Assembly (NCBI GenBank): GCA_016764915.1 | Contig: JAESQY010000150.1 | Coordinates: forward strand, 1-52,650 | Direction of reading: 5' to 3' | DNA: 52,650 bases | Origin: Aliivibrio sp. | GTDB taxonomy: Bacteria; Pseudomonadota; Gammaproteobacteria; Enterobacterales; Vibrionaceae | In this document: positions 37,279 to 46,562 of the stretch, in pieces | How positions within the stretch are numbered: position 1 is the first letter of the stretch | Layout: the number at the start of each line of letters is the position of its first letter | The notes under the pieces: generated by a model | Told to the model about the DNA's origin: nothing | Databases searched by the model: none | Seen by the model: the letters and a program-made list of their open reading frames with translations, nothing else | Made by a program: the position numbers and the translations under genes

Positions 37279-38802
37279 TTAGTTTACTTTATCAGCTTCA
37301 TTTGTACCAAAGTTTTGCAACTTATCATGTCCCAAAGCTTGCTCTACTACCGAACGGCTGATATCTCGTTTCACCTCAACACCTAACTCTTTGAAACCTT
37401 CTGTTTGACGAATAATATTACCTCTGCCCGATACCAGTTTATTCATCGCTCCTTGATAACTACTCGAGGCTTTTTCAAGTGCGCTTCCCATCACGTTCAT
37501 GTCATCGACAAACAAGCGAACTTTGTCGTACAGTTTACTGGCTCGTTCTGCAATGACTTGCGCATTTTGATTCTGCCTCTCATTGCGCCACAAATTATTT
37601 ATTGTCCTTAGCGCGACCAGCAGTGTGGTGGGACTGACGATAATAATATTCTGCTCCATCGCATCATTAATCAAGCTTGGGTCCGCCTCAATCGCCAACT
37701 GAAATGCTGACTCTATCGGAATGAACATCAATACATAATCGAGGCTTCGTAGACCTTTTAGTTTATGGTAGTCTTTTTGGCCTAAACCTCGTACATGTGC
37801 TCTCATTGACGTTAAATGGTCACGCAGTGCAGCCTCTTTTTCTTCCGTATTGTCTGCATGAAAATAACGCTCGTAGGCGATCAACGTCATTTTTGAATCG
37901 ACGACTACATCTTGCTCTTGAGGTAAGTGAACAATCACATCAGGTTGATAACGTTTGCCATTTTCATTCTCTAAACTGATCTGAGTTTGGTACTCATGCC
38001 CCTCTCTGAGTCCAGATTCTTGCAATACTCTAGCGAGAACCACCTCTCCCCAATTTCCTTGCTGCTTGTTGTCTCCTTTCAGGGCGTTAGTTAGGTTAAC
38101 AGCCTCTTGGCTCATCTGAATATTCAACTGTTGCAAAGAACGTATTTCATGCACTAAAGTGTGACGCTCTTTTGCTTCATAACCAAAACTGTCAGTCACC
38201 TGTTTCTTAAATCCATCCAGCTGCTGCTTAAGTGGTAAGAGTAATCCTTCTAGGCTGATGCGATTTTGTTCATCCACCGTTTTTGATTTCTGCTCAAACA
38301 GTTTGTTGGCTAAAATCTCAAACTGATCTTTTAATCGTTGCTCTGCATTTTCTAATAACAGAATTTTCTCTTTTGACGATTTGAACTCTGCCTGATGACG
38401 TGCATCTTGCTCTCTTAGATCCGCCTCTAACTCTGAGGTTGCACGCTGAGACTCTTCCACACGTTCGGTTAAATAGTCTCGCTCTTTGACTAATCGTTGA
38501 TAATGACTGTTTTTTTCTTGTGCTGCCATTAAGTGTCCGTGAATCACTCTTAACTCTTCGGTTCTTCTCTCTCTCTCAACCTCTAATGACTCAATTTCAC
38601 TTTCACGTTGATCAAGCAATCGATTATTCTGTTCGAGTCGGGTTTTTAGTATTGCTGATGCTTCAATTCCTTGTTGTAACATCTCATTTACACGTTGTTC
38701 ATATCTCTGTTTAAACCAAAAGATAAGTGTTAGAGAAAGCACGATCACTATCGCTATACTGATAAAAAATTCGCTACTTAGTTCGGGTATCCATGATAAC
38801 AT
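37279..38802 (-). CDS. rmuC: DNA recombination protein RmuC
   Basis: RmuC is a membrane-anchored nuclease-fold protein that limits inverted-repeat recombination. The 507-aa protein has an N-terminal membrane segment (about residues 11-30), a coiled coil to about residue 200, and the conserved RmuC domain with GNWGEVVLARVLQESGL, VVDSKMTLIAYERY and SAFQLAIEADPSL. ATG 38802 follows AGGAGG at 6 bases, a better start than an upstream in-frame codon. In E. coli rmuC also precedes ubiE; udp, found beyond it there, is absent here. Confidence 0.95.
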   Translation of the reverse strand: MLSWIPELSSEFFISIAIVIVLSLTLIFWFKQRYEQRVNEMLQQGIEASAILKTRLEQNNRLLDQRESEIESLEVERERRTEELRVIHGHLMAAQEKNSHYQRLVKERDYLTERVEESQRATSELEADLREQDARHQAEFKSSKEKILLLENAEQRLKDQFEILANKLFEQKSKTVDEQNRISLEGLLLPLKQQLDGFKKQVTDSFGYEAKERHTLVHEIRSLQQLNIQMSQEAVNLTNALKGDNKQQGNWGEVVLARVLQESGLREGHEYQTQISLENENGKRYQPDVIVHLPQEQDVVVDSKMTLIAYERYFHADNTEEKEAALRDHLTSMRAHVRGLGQKDYHKLKGLRSLDYVLMFIPIESAFQLAIEADPSLINDAMEQNIIIVSPTTLLVALRTINNLWRNERQNQNAQVIAERASKLYDKVRLFVDDMNVMGSALEKASSSYQGAMNKLVSGRGNIIRQTEGFKELGVEVKRDISRSVVEQALGHDKLQNFGTNEADKVN

Positions 38803-38925
38803 TTTGCCTCCTGATTTCATCACTGTCAGCTTAATACTTTACTGTTTGTATAACCAGTAACACTACGCGGTAACACGTGAAATCTATGATACTTTCACCA
38901 CTAACACCTAAAGATTGAGCCACTT

Positions 38926-39819
38926 ATGAACGAACGTCGTGCCATCGGTTTTGCGTTAGCAGCTGTATTACTTTGGTCTACCGTCGCTACTGCATTTAAA
39001 ATTACCTTGCAGTATTTTACTCCTATTCAAATGTTATTGGTTGCGAGTACCGTATCATCACTCACATTAATCATCATTGCAGGTTACCAAAAAAAACTAC
39101 CTCAGCTTAAAGCCACATTTTTTACCAAACCTAAATTTTTTATTTTATTAGGATTAATAAACCCGCTCGGTTATTACTTATTACTTTTTAAATCTTATGA
39201 CCTATTACCAGCTTCCCAAGCTCAACCACTCAATTACAGTTGGGCGATTACTCTCACTTTAATGGCGGCTGTGTTTTTAGGACATAAAATAAGAAAGCAA
39301 GATTGGGTAGCTTGCACATTGGGATATTTCGGTGTAATTGTCATTGCCACTAAAGGTAATTTATTAGCTCTTCAATTTGAGAGTCCGCTTGGAGTGGGTC
39401 TCGCACTTCTTTCAACACTGCTATGGGCTTCCTATTGGATTCTTAATGCTAAAAATAAGTCAGATCCTATTCTTGGTCTTCTGCTCGGATTTTTAGTTGC
39501 TCTACCATTGACGGTACTGCTCAATATTTATGAAGGGCAACCGTGGGAAGGTATTACGTGGGAAGGCTGGTTAGCAGTGAGTTATGTTGGCTTCTTTGAA
39601 ATGGGTGTCACTTTTGTACTTTGGTTATCGGCATTAAAGCTAACCACCAATACAGCCAGAATAAGCAATCTGATCTTTGTGTCCCCTTTTATATCACTCA
39701 TGCTACTATCCCAAATTATTGGCGAAGAGATTCATCCATCGACATTAACAGGATTGGCGTTAATCGTGTTCGGATTGATTATTCAACAGATTAAGTTTAA
39801 AAAGACAGTTACAGCATAA
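38926..39819 (+). CDS. EamA/DMT superfamily transporter
   Basis: This 297-aa protein has ten predicted membrane segments in two EamA repeats: residues 5-150 starting GFALAAVLLWSTVATAFKI, and a second repeat with LGVGLALLSTLLWASYWIL. It is a drug/metabolite-type exporter with no substrate that can be read from sequence. It is not a duplicate of rarD in this window, which has a different N-terminus. Standing alone between rmuC and a convergent small gene, it looks like an accessory gene in an otherwise conserved neighbourhood. Confidence 0.88.
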   Translation: MNERRAIGFALAAVLLWSTVATAFKITLQYFTPIQMLLVASTVSSLTLIIIAGYQKKLPQLKATFFTKPKFFILLGLINPLGYYLLLFKSYDLLPASQAQPLNYSWAITLTLMAAVFLGHKIRKQDWVACTLGYFGVIVIATKGNLLALQFESPLGVGLALLSTLLWASYWILNAKNKSDPILGLLLGFLVALPLTVLLNIYEGQPWEGITWEGWLAVSYVGFFEMGVTFVLWLSALKLTTNTARISNLIFVSPFISLMLLSQIIGEEIHPSTLTGLALIVFGLIIQQIKFKKTVTA

Positions 39820-39830
39820 ACAAATACATT

Positions 39831-39860
39831 AAATAGGGACTATAACGTCCCTATTTTTTT
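39831..39860 (+). terminator. Terminator of the EamA gene, overlapping the next gene's 3' end
   Basis: Arms AAATAGGGAC and GTCCCTATTT with a 6-base loop are followed by a T-run on the plus strand. The right arm and T-run contain the last codons and stop (39851-39853) of the convergent 95-aa gene. Confidence 0.8.
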
Positions 39861-40138
39861 GTTGCTAAAAACGCACGCAGCTCTTCAGCTGTAAAACCTT
39901 CACTCGCAATTTCAGCAGCAAGTTCATTGAGTCGCTCACCTTTTCTCTCTTCAATCACATGCTGAAACTGAAACACAAAGTCTTTCAAGTTTCTTAATGG
40001 CACTTTTCTTGCTGCGCTGCGAATACGCTCTTCACTAAGATTACCTAACTCAGTTAAAACTTTACCAAACATCATTTTTTCTGGAGACTCTTCCAGTTGC
40101 TCTAAAACACGAGCCATCTCAATTACAGACATCGACAT
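39851..40138 (-). CDS. Hypothetical 95-aa protein
   Basis: I do not recognise this protein. It is soluble, charged and mostly helical, with no signal peptide, membrane segment or cysteine. It reads MSMSVIEMARVLEQLEESPEKM... with a basic middle (RIRSAARKVPLRNLKDF) and an end like a small helical DNA-associated protein (GERLNELAAEIASEGFTAEELR). Codon use and a start near a weak GAG make it plausible as a gene, and it fills the gap between the EamA and MFS genes. A nucleoid-protein-like role is only a guess from composition. Confidence 0.75.
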   Translation of the reverse strand: MSMSVIEMARVLEQLEESPEKMMFGKVLTELGNLSEERIRSAARKVPLRNLKDFVFQFQHVIEERKGERLNELAAEIASEGFTAEELRAFLATKK

Positions 40139-40262
40139 AGTTTTTGCGCTCTACATTACTTAAAGGGGATTTATTAAGCACACAATATACTACTGAACGA
40201 TAAAAACAGGAACCTAAAAGATAGAATTTACGCTGTCTTTACCTTGCTATCTATCATTAGTT

Positions 40263-41465
40263 TTAAGAGCATTCGCCTACTGAATGCCAACGCTTTCCTG
40301 CGCGCGACCCTAACAAGAAGATAGCAGGGATTAATACCCACATCTGCAGTGTTAAGTAGTGGCTTGGTTCAAGATGCAATCTCTGCATGCTTGATACCAC
40401 CAAACCCGCGCCACTCATTTGAAATAGCCCTAATAAGGCAGCTGCTGTGCCTGCTCTATCTGAGAAAGGGGCCAACGCTTTTCCAGCAGCTGCACCTAAG
40501 ATACATGCAAAACCAATTGAGGATATGAAAATGGGTACCATGAATGCCCAAGCTTCATTAACATGACTAAAGGCCAGCATCATTGCACCAGCGAATACTG
40601 TCGCGAACAACCCAAGATAGAGTGCTTTTCGGGTACCATATTTCGCCATTAGCTTTGGAGCTATCATGCAGGCTGCAATGTTAAATACTGCATTAATGCT
40701 AAACCATGTGGTGAACTCTTCCATCGTTAGACCCAATGTCCCCATGAGTAACACTGGCGCTGTTGTTACATAGGCGAGGATAACCGACATGGCTAACATG
40801 CATAATGCGGCATGAAACAAAAATTGCGGGTTCTTTAATATTGAGTAGTAACGTCTTGGGCTGATCAAACGACCTGATGTGTCTGTATTGCTTGACCGTG
40901 TTTCTTTAAAACCCAAATAGATCAGTACAAAACCTACTAATGCAAATGCAGCCATAAAACTAAAATTGGAACGCCAACCCATGTGATGTGTTAACCAACT
41001 TCCGAGTATGGGAGCCAATGCAGGAATAAAACAGATCGCACCGTTAAGATAACTGATCATCTGCCCGCTTTTCTCTGCACTAAAGCTATCTCTGACCGCT
41101 GAGAATGCCGCTACTGCTGTCGCGCATGCACCAAAACCTTGTAACAGCCTCGCTAACAACAGCATATCTATGCTCATCGCTTGCCAAGCTAATGCTGAAC
41201 TGGCTCCATATATCACGATGCCTGCTAAGGCGATGATTCTTCGTCCATATCGGTCTGCTAATGGCCCAGCAAGTAGCTGTCCCAACCCCATACTAAACAT
41301 GAACCAAGTTATTGTATCTTGCGTTAAGGTAGAACTTACCTGAAATTCGTCGGCAATTAAAGGCAGTGCTGGCAGATAAATATCGATGGCTAATGGGCTG
41401 AACAGCACCAATAACACCATCAGTGAGATGAGTTTTTTATCTGTGGTTAATTGAGATTGTTGCAC
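40263..41465 (-). CDS. MFS multidrug exporter, Bcr/CflA type
   Basis: This 400-aa protein has twelve membrane segments and the family features DIYLPALPLIADEF near residue 28, GPLADRYGRRIIALAG (motif A) near 67, and LLARLLQGFGACATAVA. It belongs to the Bcr/CflA subfamily of drug:H+ antiporters. The start is GTG at 41465 after AAGG. It is divergent from a LysR-type gene with a perfect palindrome between them, the usual layout of an exporter and its own regulator. The substrate is unknown. Confidence 0.9.
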   Translation of the reverse strand: MQQSQLTTDKKLISLMVLLVLFSPLAIDIYLPALPLIADEFQVSSTLTQDTITWFMFSMGLGQLLAGPLADRYGRRIIALAGIVIYGASSALAWQAMSIDMLLLARLLQGFGACATAVAAFSAVRDSFSAEKSGQMISYLNGAICFIPALAPILGSWLTHHMGWRSNFSFMAAFALVGFVLIYLGFKETRSSNTDTSGRLISPRRYYSILKNPQFLFHAALCMLAMSVILAYVTTAPVLLMGTLGLTMEEFTTWFSINAVFNIAACMIAPKLMAKYGTRKALYLGLFATVFAGAMMLAFSHVNEAWAFMVPIFISSIGFACILGAAAGKALAPFSDRAGTAAALLGLFQMSGAGLVVSSMQRLHLEPSHYLTLQMWVLIPAIFLLGSRAGKRWHSVGECS

Positions 41466-41506
41466 GATACTTGCCTTTCTATTGAGCTTTAAAGATGGGT
41501 AGTGTA

Positions 41507-41529
41507 TTCAGTTAGTGATATTAACTGAA
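41507..41529. promoter_or_regulatory. Candidate operator of the LysR/MFS pair
   Basis: Perfect 8-base arms TTCAGTTA and TAACTGAA are separated by 7 bases in the 106-base divergent gap, 42 bases from the MFS start and 43 from the LysR start. The arrangement fits a LysR-type T-N11-A site (outer bases T...A). Binding is inferred. Confidence 0.5.
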
Positions 41530-41571
41530 ATGGTTTATATTCAGAGTAGAATTTCTCTGAGGGAATATCTT

Positions 41572-42519
41572 ATGTTTTTTGAAAAACTGTCTCGTATTGA
41601 CCTCAACCTGCTTGTTTGTCTTCAAGTATTACTGGAAGAGTGCAATGTAACCTATGCGGCAAAAAGACTAAATTTAAGCCAATCTGCTGTTAGCAAGAAT
41701 TTAGCAAAATCACGTCAACAGTTTAGCGATCCGCTGTTTATACGTAACGCATATGGCTTAACACCGACCGCTAGGGCTAAAGAGTTGCACGTACGATTGC
41801 AACCTCTACTGCAGGAGTTGGAATCTTTCACTCGACCTGTCAGCTTTGATCCTAGCCAGAGCAACCGCAGATTCAAAATGTCACTGGTTGAAAGCACCTA
41901 TACCCTAATTTTGCCACATTTTCTTTCTGATATTTTAACTCAGTCGCCGCATTCTATGTTAGATGCCCACGCTTGGGACAGTAAGACTTTCTCTAAACTT
42001 CAATCAGGCGAATATGATTTAGGCATCACAGGGAAAGATATCCACCCTAATGATGCACAGCTCACTCTGCAACAACCTAAAGATATACTCAGCCAAGAGA
42101 TCTATCGTGACCACCAAGTCTGTTTAGTCCGCAAAGAACACCCCATTTTGAAACAAAAATGGGACTTAGATGTCTATCTTGGATTAAGGCATATTCAAGT
42201 TCGTTGTGATGGTAATGAGCGTTGGTTGCTTGATTATAAACTTGCAGATAAGAACCTTGAGCGTGATATTGCCGTCATTGTTCCTGATTTTAATAGCGCA
42301 GCCAGTTTAACCAGCCACAGCGACCTAATATTTACTGCGCCAAGTCACTTTATGAAAGTTATGGCTAAACAGTTGGACATGGTTGTTTTAGAATTACCTA
42401 CGAATCTACCATCAATGGCATACACTCTTTTTTGGCACGAGCATAATCAAGAGGACCCTGCTAATTTATGGCTAAGAAGCATTATAATTACCCGTTGCAA
42501 TAAGTTATCTTTTCCGTGA
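41572..42519 (+). CDS. LysR-family transcriptional regulator
   Basis: This 315-aa regulator has the N-terminal winged helix-turn-helix (RIDLNLLVCLQVLLEECNVTYAAKRLNLSQSAVSKNLAKSR, residues 7-47 by position) and a C-terminal substrate-binding domain with two lobes. The frame opens at GTG 41515, but ATG 41572 has GAGGG at 8 bases and gives the family start. It is divergent from the MFS exporter, so it most likely controls that gene; the ligand is unknown. Confidence 0.9.
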   Translation: MFFEKLSRIDLNLLVCLQVLLEECNVTYAAKRLNLSQSAVSKNLAKSRQQFSDPLFIRNAYGLTPTARAKELHVRLQPLLQELESFTRPVSFDPSQSNRRFKMSLVESTYTLILPHFLSDILTQSPHSMLDAHAWDSKTFSKLQSGEYDLGITGKDIHPNDAQLTLQQPKDILSQEIYRDHQVCLVRKEHPILKQKWDLDVYLGLRHIQVRCDGNERWLLDYKLADKNLERDIAVIVPDFNSAASLTSHSDLIFTAPSHFMKVMAKQLDMVVLELPTNLPSMAYTLFWHEHNQEDPANLWLRSIIITRCNKLSFP

Positions 42520-42591
42520 ATTGCAGCAAAGTAGTTTACAGTCAAATAGATCTATTTGAAGTCTACCTCCAGATAAAAAGGATATATATCG

Positions 42592-44382
42592 ATGTCAAAA
42601 GTTATCTCCCAACGTGTAGAACAGTTGCGTCAATGGCTTATTAATAACCAGATGGACGCATTGCTCATTCCCCATGAAGATGAGTATTTAGGTGAGTATC
42701 TCCCTGAACATAACGAGCGTCTACATTGGGCAACTGGCTTTACCGGTTCCGCAGGGGTTGCTGTTATTACAGCGGACAAAGCTGCCATGTTTGTTGATGG
42801 TCGTTATACCGTTCAGGTAACCAAACAAGTTCCTTCAGATCAGTTTGAGTACCGCCACCTACATAACGAACCAGCAATGAATTGGTTGCTTGATGCTCTT
42901 CCTACCGGTAGCAAGGTCGCCATTGACCCTAGATTTCATAGTAACGCATGGCTCAATGCTGCGATTAAGACTGTTACGGGCTCACTTGAGTTAGTCTCAC
43001 TAACAGAAAATCCTATCGATACTTTATGGTCTGATCGCCCAGCTCCACAGCTTACCAACGCTCGCCTAATGGGCATTGATTTTGTTGGCCAATCAAGCAG
43101 CGATAAACGCACCCTTATTGCCAAACAATTAACCGAGCAGTCAGCAAAAGCCGCTCTATTAACTCAGCTTGATTCGGTTTGTTGGTTATTGAATGTGCGC
43201 GGAAGCGATATCCCTTGCCTGCCAGTACTGCTCTCTCATGCGATTATTCACGCAGACGCCAGTGTAGATTTCTTTATCGATGCTGACCGTCTTCCCGCTG
43301 ATTTTGAAAGTCATGTAGGCAACAACGTTCGTATTCAGTCACCAGCAGCATTAGAAAGCTGTTTACAGGCTCTATCCGGCCAGCAAGTATTAGTTGACTC
43401 TTCAACCAGCAATGCATGGGCAAGTCAGGTTTTAACCGCAGCTAATGCCACTATTATTGAAGCAGCCGATCCTTGTAATTTGATCAAAGCGCAGAAAAAT
43501 CCAACCGAAATTGCGGGAATGAAGGCTTGCCATATACGTGATGGTGTTGCGATGACTAAATTTTTGTCATGGTTAGATGCAGAGGTTGACGCAGGAATCC
43601 TTCATGACGAAGCTCAATTAGCAGACAAACTGCTCTCTTTCCGCCAGCTTGATGATACTTTAGCTGATCTTAGTTTTGATACTATTTCTGCCGCAGCCGC
43701 TAATGCAGCGATGTGTCACTACAATCACATCAATCAACCCGTACCAGGCAAGTTAGCGATGAACAGTCTTTACCTTGTCGATTCAGGTGGCCAATACCCA
43801 GATGGCACCACAGATATTACTCGCACCATTGCAATTGGTGATCCAGCTGATGAGCTGAAAGAGCAGTTTACGTTGGTACTAAAGGGTCATATTGCTTTAG
43901 CACAAGCCAAATTCCCTGCTGGCACATGTGGCCATCAAATGGATATGCTGGCAAGACAGTTCCTTTGGGCTAAAGGTTTTGACTTTGACCACAGTACTGG
44001 ACATGGTGTTGGCCACTTCCTCAATGTTCACGAAGGACCCCAAAGTATTGCAAAAAAAGTCAATAATGTTGCTCTTCTACCAGGTATGGTTTTATCTAAT
44101 GAACCTGGTTACTACCGTGCAGACGCTTTCGGTATTCGTATTGAAAACCTTGAACTTGTGGTTGAAGTTGAAACGGATGGTGATTTTAATGTGCTTGGTT
44201 TTGAATCATTAACGCGTACCTCTATTGATAAACGTCTAATTAATACCAACATGTTGACTCGTCCTGAACTGGCTTGGCTGAACAGCTATCATCAGAAGGT
44301 GTGGAATGACATTAGTCCACTCGTTGACGGTGACATATTGGAATGGTTACGCAATACCACTTCAGAGCTTAGCTACCAGTAA
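42592..44382 (+). CDS. Aminopeptidase P family protein (M24B, Xaa-Pro)
   Basis: This 596-aa enzyme cleaves the first residue before a proline. It is the long, three-domain form (two N-terminal creatinase-like domains plus the catalytic pita-bread fold). The metal ligands are visible: Asp397 and Asp408 in LVDSGGQYPDGTTDITRT, His471 in TGHGVGHFLNVHEGP, Glu504 in SNEPGYY and Glu518 in RIENLEL. ATG follows AAAGGA by 9 bases. Length and motifs resemble the XPNPEP1 type rather than the 440-aa E. coli PepP. The Vibrionaceae neighbour is thiH, as here. Confidence 0.93.
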   Translation: MSKVISQRVEQLRQWLINNQMDALLIPHEDEYLGEYLPEHNERLHWATGFTGSAGVAVITADKAAMFVDGRYTVQVTKQVPSDQFEYRHLHNEPAMNWLLDALPTGSKVAIDPRFHSNAWLNAAIKTVTGSLELVSLTENPIDTLWSDRPAPQLTNARLMGIDFVGQSSSDKRTLIAKQLTEQSAKAALLTQLDSVCWLLNVRGSDIPCLPVLLSHAIIHADASVDFFIDADRLPADFESHVGNNVRIQSPAALESCLQALSGQQVLVDSSTSNAWASQVLTAANATIIEAADPCNLIKAQKNPTEIAGMKACHIRDGVAMTKFLSWLDAEVDAGILHDEAQLADKLLSFRQLDDTLADLSFDTISAAAANAAMCHYNHINQPVPGKLAMNSLYLVDSGGQYPDGTTDITRTIAIGDPADELKEQFTLVLKGHIALAQAKFPAGTCGHQMDMLARQFLWAKGFDFDHSTGHGVGHFLNVHEGPQSIAKKVNNVALLPGMVLSNEPGYYRADAFGIRIENLELVVEVETDGDFNVLGFESLTRTSIDKRLINTNMLTRPELAWLNSYHQKVWNDISPLVDGDILEWLRNTTSELSYQ

Positions 44383-44397
44383 CATTAATTCGTAATA

Positions 44398-44427
44398 TAA
44401 AAACCACGACATTTTGTCGTGGTTTTT
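44398..44427. terminator. Bidirectional terminator between aminopeptidase P and thiH
   Basis: Arms AAACCACGAC and GTCGTGGTTT with a 6-base loop are flanked by A- and T-runs between convergent genes. Confidence 0.8.
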
Positions 44428-44452
44428 TATTAAATGTCCTTCCTGAATATAG

Positions 44453-44468
44453 TGTTTCACGTGAAACA
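44453..44468. other. parS: parS centromere site (intergenic)
   Basis: TGTTTCACGTGAAACA is a perfect 16-bp palindrome identical to the conserved chromosomal parS bound by ParB. It lies 1 base beyond the thiH stop. Such sites cluster near the replication origin, and a second perfect copy lies 3.6 kb away. Confidence 0.93.
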
Positions 44469-44469
44469 T

Positions 44470-45582
44470 CTAACCAGAATAGGCTTGATGCCAATCTTTC
44501 CAAACCACTTCAAAACCACGCTGCCTTACCGCATTGGCAACCTCTTCAGCTGTACGTTCGTCACTGATAGAAAATTGTTCTAATTCTGCTGCATCATTAG
44601 CATACCCACCTGGTTGCGTTTTAGAAGCAGCAGACATACTGGTTACGCCCAGTGGCAGTACATTGTCCCTAAACAATGCAGACTCTCGTGTTGATAACGA
44701 CAGCTCTACTTCTGGATTAAATAGCCTATAAGCACAAATCAGCTGAACTAGCTGCTTATCACTCATTACAGATTTCGGTTGTAACTCCCCTTCACATGGT
44801 CTTAAACGCGGAAAAGAGATCGAATAACGAGTCTTCCAGTAATTTTTCTCAAGGTATTGCAGATGCGTTGCAACAAAGAAACAATCAGTTCGCCACTCTT
44901 CCAGTCCAATCAACGCACCGATGCCTATCTTGTCTATTCCAGCTTTTGCTAAGCGGTCCGGCGTCTCTAATCGATAAGTAAAATCAGTTTTTTTTCCACG
45001 AAGATGGTGCTCTGCGTAAGTTGATGGATGATAAGTCTCTTGATATACCATCACAGCATCTAGACCTAATGTTTTTAACTCTGCATATTCATTTTGGTCC
45101 AGTGGCTGTACTTCCATAGCAAGATAATTGAAACGCGATTTAATTTGTGGAAATACTTGTCTGAAATAATTCATCCCCACTTTTTTTTCATGCTCGCCGG
45201 TGACCAATAGTAAATTATCAAACTTCATCTTCTTTATTGCTGACATCTCTAAATCTATCTCATCACTACTAAGCGTTTTACGCTTGATACGATTTTCCAT
45301 AGAAAACCCGCAATAGCTGCAAGCATTTGCACAGAGATTTGAGAGATAAAGAGGTACATAAAATGAGATAGTATTGCCAAATCGCTTGCGAGTCATTTGC
45401 GCCGATTTTTGTGCCATCAACTCTAAGTAAGGTTCAGCCGCGGGAGATATTAATGCTTTGAAGTCATCAAGATTTAATCTATTTTTTGACAGAGCACGCT
45501 TAACATCTGAGTCCGTTTTGCTATAAATTGACAAACGAATATCATCCCAATCCATCTGTTGCCAAACATCAGTAAAACTCAT
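44470..45582 (-). CDS. thiH: 2-iminoacetate synthase (tyrosine lyase) ThiH
   Basis: ThiH is a radical SAM enzyme that splits tyrosine to dehydroglycine for the thiazole ring. The 370-aa protein has the cluster motif CANACSYCGFS near residue 80 and VYQETYHPSTYAEHH. GTG 45594 is in frame, but ATG 45582 gives MSFTDVWQQMDWDDIRL, which matches E. coli. It is the last gene of thiCEFSGH, following thiG with no real gap. Its use of tyrosine implies this organism makes thiazole under the ThiH, not the ThiO, route. Confidence 0.96.
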   Translation of the reverse strand: MSFTDVWQQMDWDDIRLSIYSKTDSDVKRALSKNRLNLDDFKALISPAAEPYLELMAQKSAQMTRKRFGNTISFYVPLYLSNLCANACSYCGFSMENRIKRKTLSSDEIDLEMSAIKKMKFDNLLLVTGEHEKKVGMNYFRQVFPQIKSRFNYLAMEVQPLDQNEYAELKTLGLDAVMVYQETYHPSTYAEHHLRGKKTDFTYRLETPDRLAKAGIDKIGIGALIGLEEWRTDCFFVATHLQYLEKNYWKTRYSISFPRLRPCEGELQPKSVMSDKQLVQLICAYRLFNPEVELSLSTRESALFRDNVLPLGVTSMSAASKTQPGGYANDAAELEQFSISDERTAEEVANAVRQRGFEVVWKDWHQAYSG

Positions 45583-45594
45583 ACTCACTCTCAC

Positions 45595-46356
45595 TTAATC
45601 AAGAAAAGCTGTTAATGGACTCGATGCGATAGCATGATTACTCATAGAAACTAATCCTGACTCATAAGCGACACGACCAGCTTCCACCGCCATTTTAAAA
45701 GCACGTCCCATGGCAACTGGATCCGCAGCTGTTGCGATTGCTGTATTTACCAACACCGCATCCGCTCCCAATTCCATAGCATAAGCAGCGTGTGAGGGAG
45801 AGCCAATACCAGCATCAACGATAACAGGCACATTGGCTTGATCAATGATAATCTGTAAAAAATCATGAGACACAATACCTTTATTCGAACCAATTGGTGC
45901 TCCTAACGGCATAACTGCTGCGCAACCCACCTCTTCAAGTCGTTTACACAATACTGGATCAGCATGACAATATGGCAATACAATAAAACCCTGTTTGACC
46001 AGTTCCTCAGCGGCTTTCAATGTTTCAATTGGGTCTGGCATTAAATATTTTGGATCAGGGTGAATTTCCAGTTTTAACCAATTTGTGTCCAATGCTTCAC
46101 GAGCCAATTGCGCAGCAAAAACAGCTTCCTTTGCATTGGAAGCACCTGACGTATTTGGCAACAAGTTCACTCCTGCAGTCTTCAGTGGTGAAAGAATATC
46201 ATCGTCACGGTTATCAATGTCCACTCGCTTAAGTGCCATAGTGACTAATTCTGACTCTGTTGCCAATATCGAACATGCCATCAATTTACCGTTAGCATAC
46301 TTGCCAGTACCGGTAAATAATCGAGAGCTAAATTGTTTGTCTGCTATTGTTAACAT
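45595..46356 (-). CDS. thiG: Thiazole synthase ThiG
   Basis: ThiG forms the thiazole phosphate from deoxyxylulose phosphate, ThiS thiocarboxylate and dehydroglycine. The 253-aa TIM barrel shows LFTGTGKY at the N-terminus, [27 protein letters not shown] (catalytic lysine) and [26 protein letters not shown] by its segments. ATG follows GGAGG. It sits between thiS and thiH. Confidence 0.97.
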   Translation of the reverse strand: MLTIADKQFSSRLFTGTGKYANGKLMACSILATESELVTMALKRVDIDNRDDDILSPLKTAGVNLLPNTSGASNAKEAVFAAQLAREALDTNWLKLEIHPDPKYLMPDPIETLKAAEELVKQGFIVLPYCHADPVLCKRLEEVGCAAVMPLGAPIGSNKGIVSHDFLQIIIDQANVPVIVDAGIGSPSHAAYAMELGADAVLVNTAIATAADPVAMGRAFKMAVEAGRVAYESGLVSMSNHAIASSPLTAFLD

Positions 46357-46358
46357 GA

Positions 46359-46559
46359 TTAACCTCCTGCTATTGCTTGAAACATCGAAATTTTATCACC
46401 TTCATTTAGCGACGTTATATTCCAGTTACTTTTAGGTATGATGACAGCATTAACCGCCACGGCAGCTGCGTTCAAGGGCAGCTCTAATGACTCTAACGCC
46501 TGAAGCAAATTGTATGACTTATCAATGGTAATGCATTTATCATTCATCCAAATATCCAT
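46359..46559 (-). CDS. thiS: Sulfur carrier protein ThiS
   Basis: ThiS carries the sulfur as a C-terminal thiocarboxylate made by ThiF. The 66-aa ubiquitin-like protein ends in the essential GG (FQAIAGG). ATG follows AAGGAG and lies 3 bases after the thiF stop. Confidence 0.95.
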   Translation of the reverse strand: MDIWMNDKCITIDKSYNLLQALESLELPLNAAAVAVNAVIIPKSNWNITSLNEGDKISMFQAIAGG

Positions 46560-46562
46560 TCA

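Noticed and set aside
38870..38885. ACACGTGAAAT, another parS-like sequence upstream of the EamA gene
   Set aside because: The left half does not match TGTTTCAC, so the palindrome is broken; not comparable to the two perfect sites.
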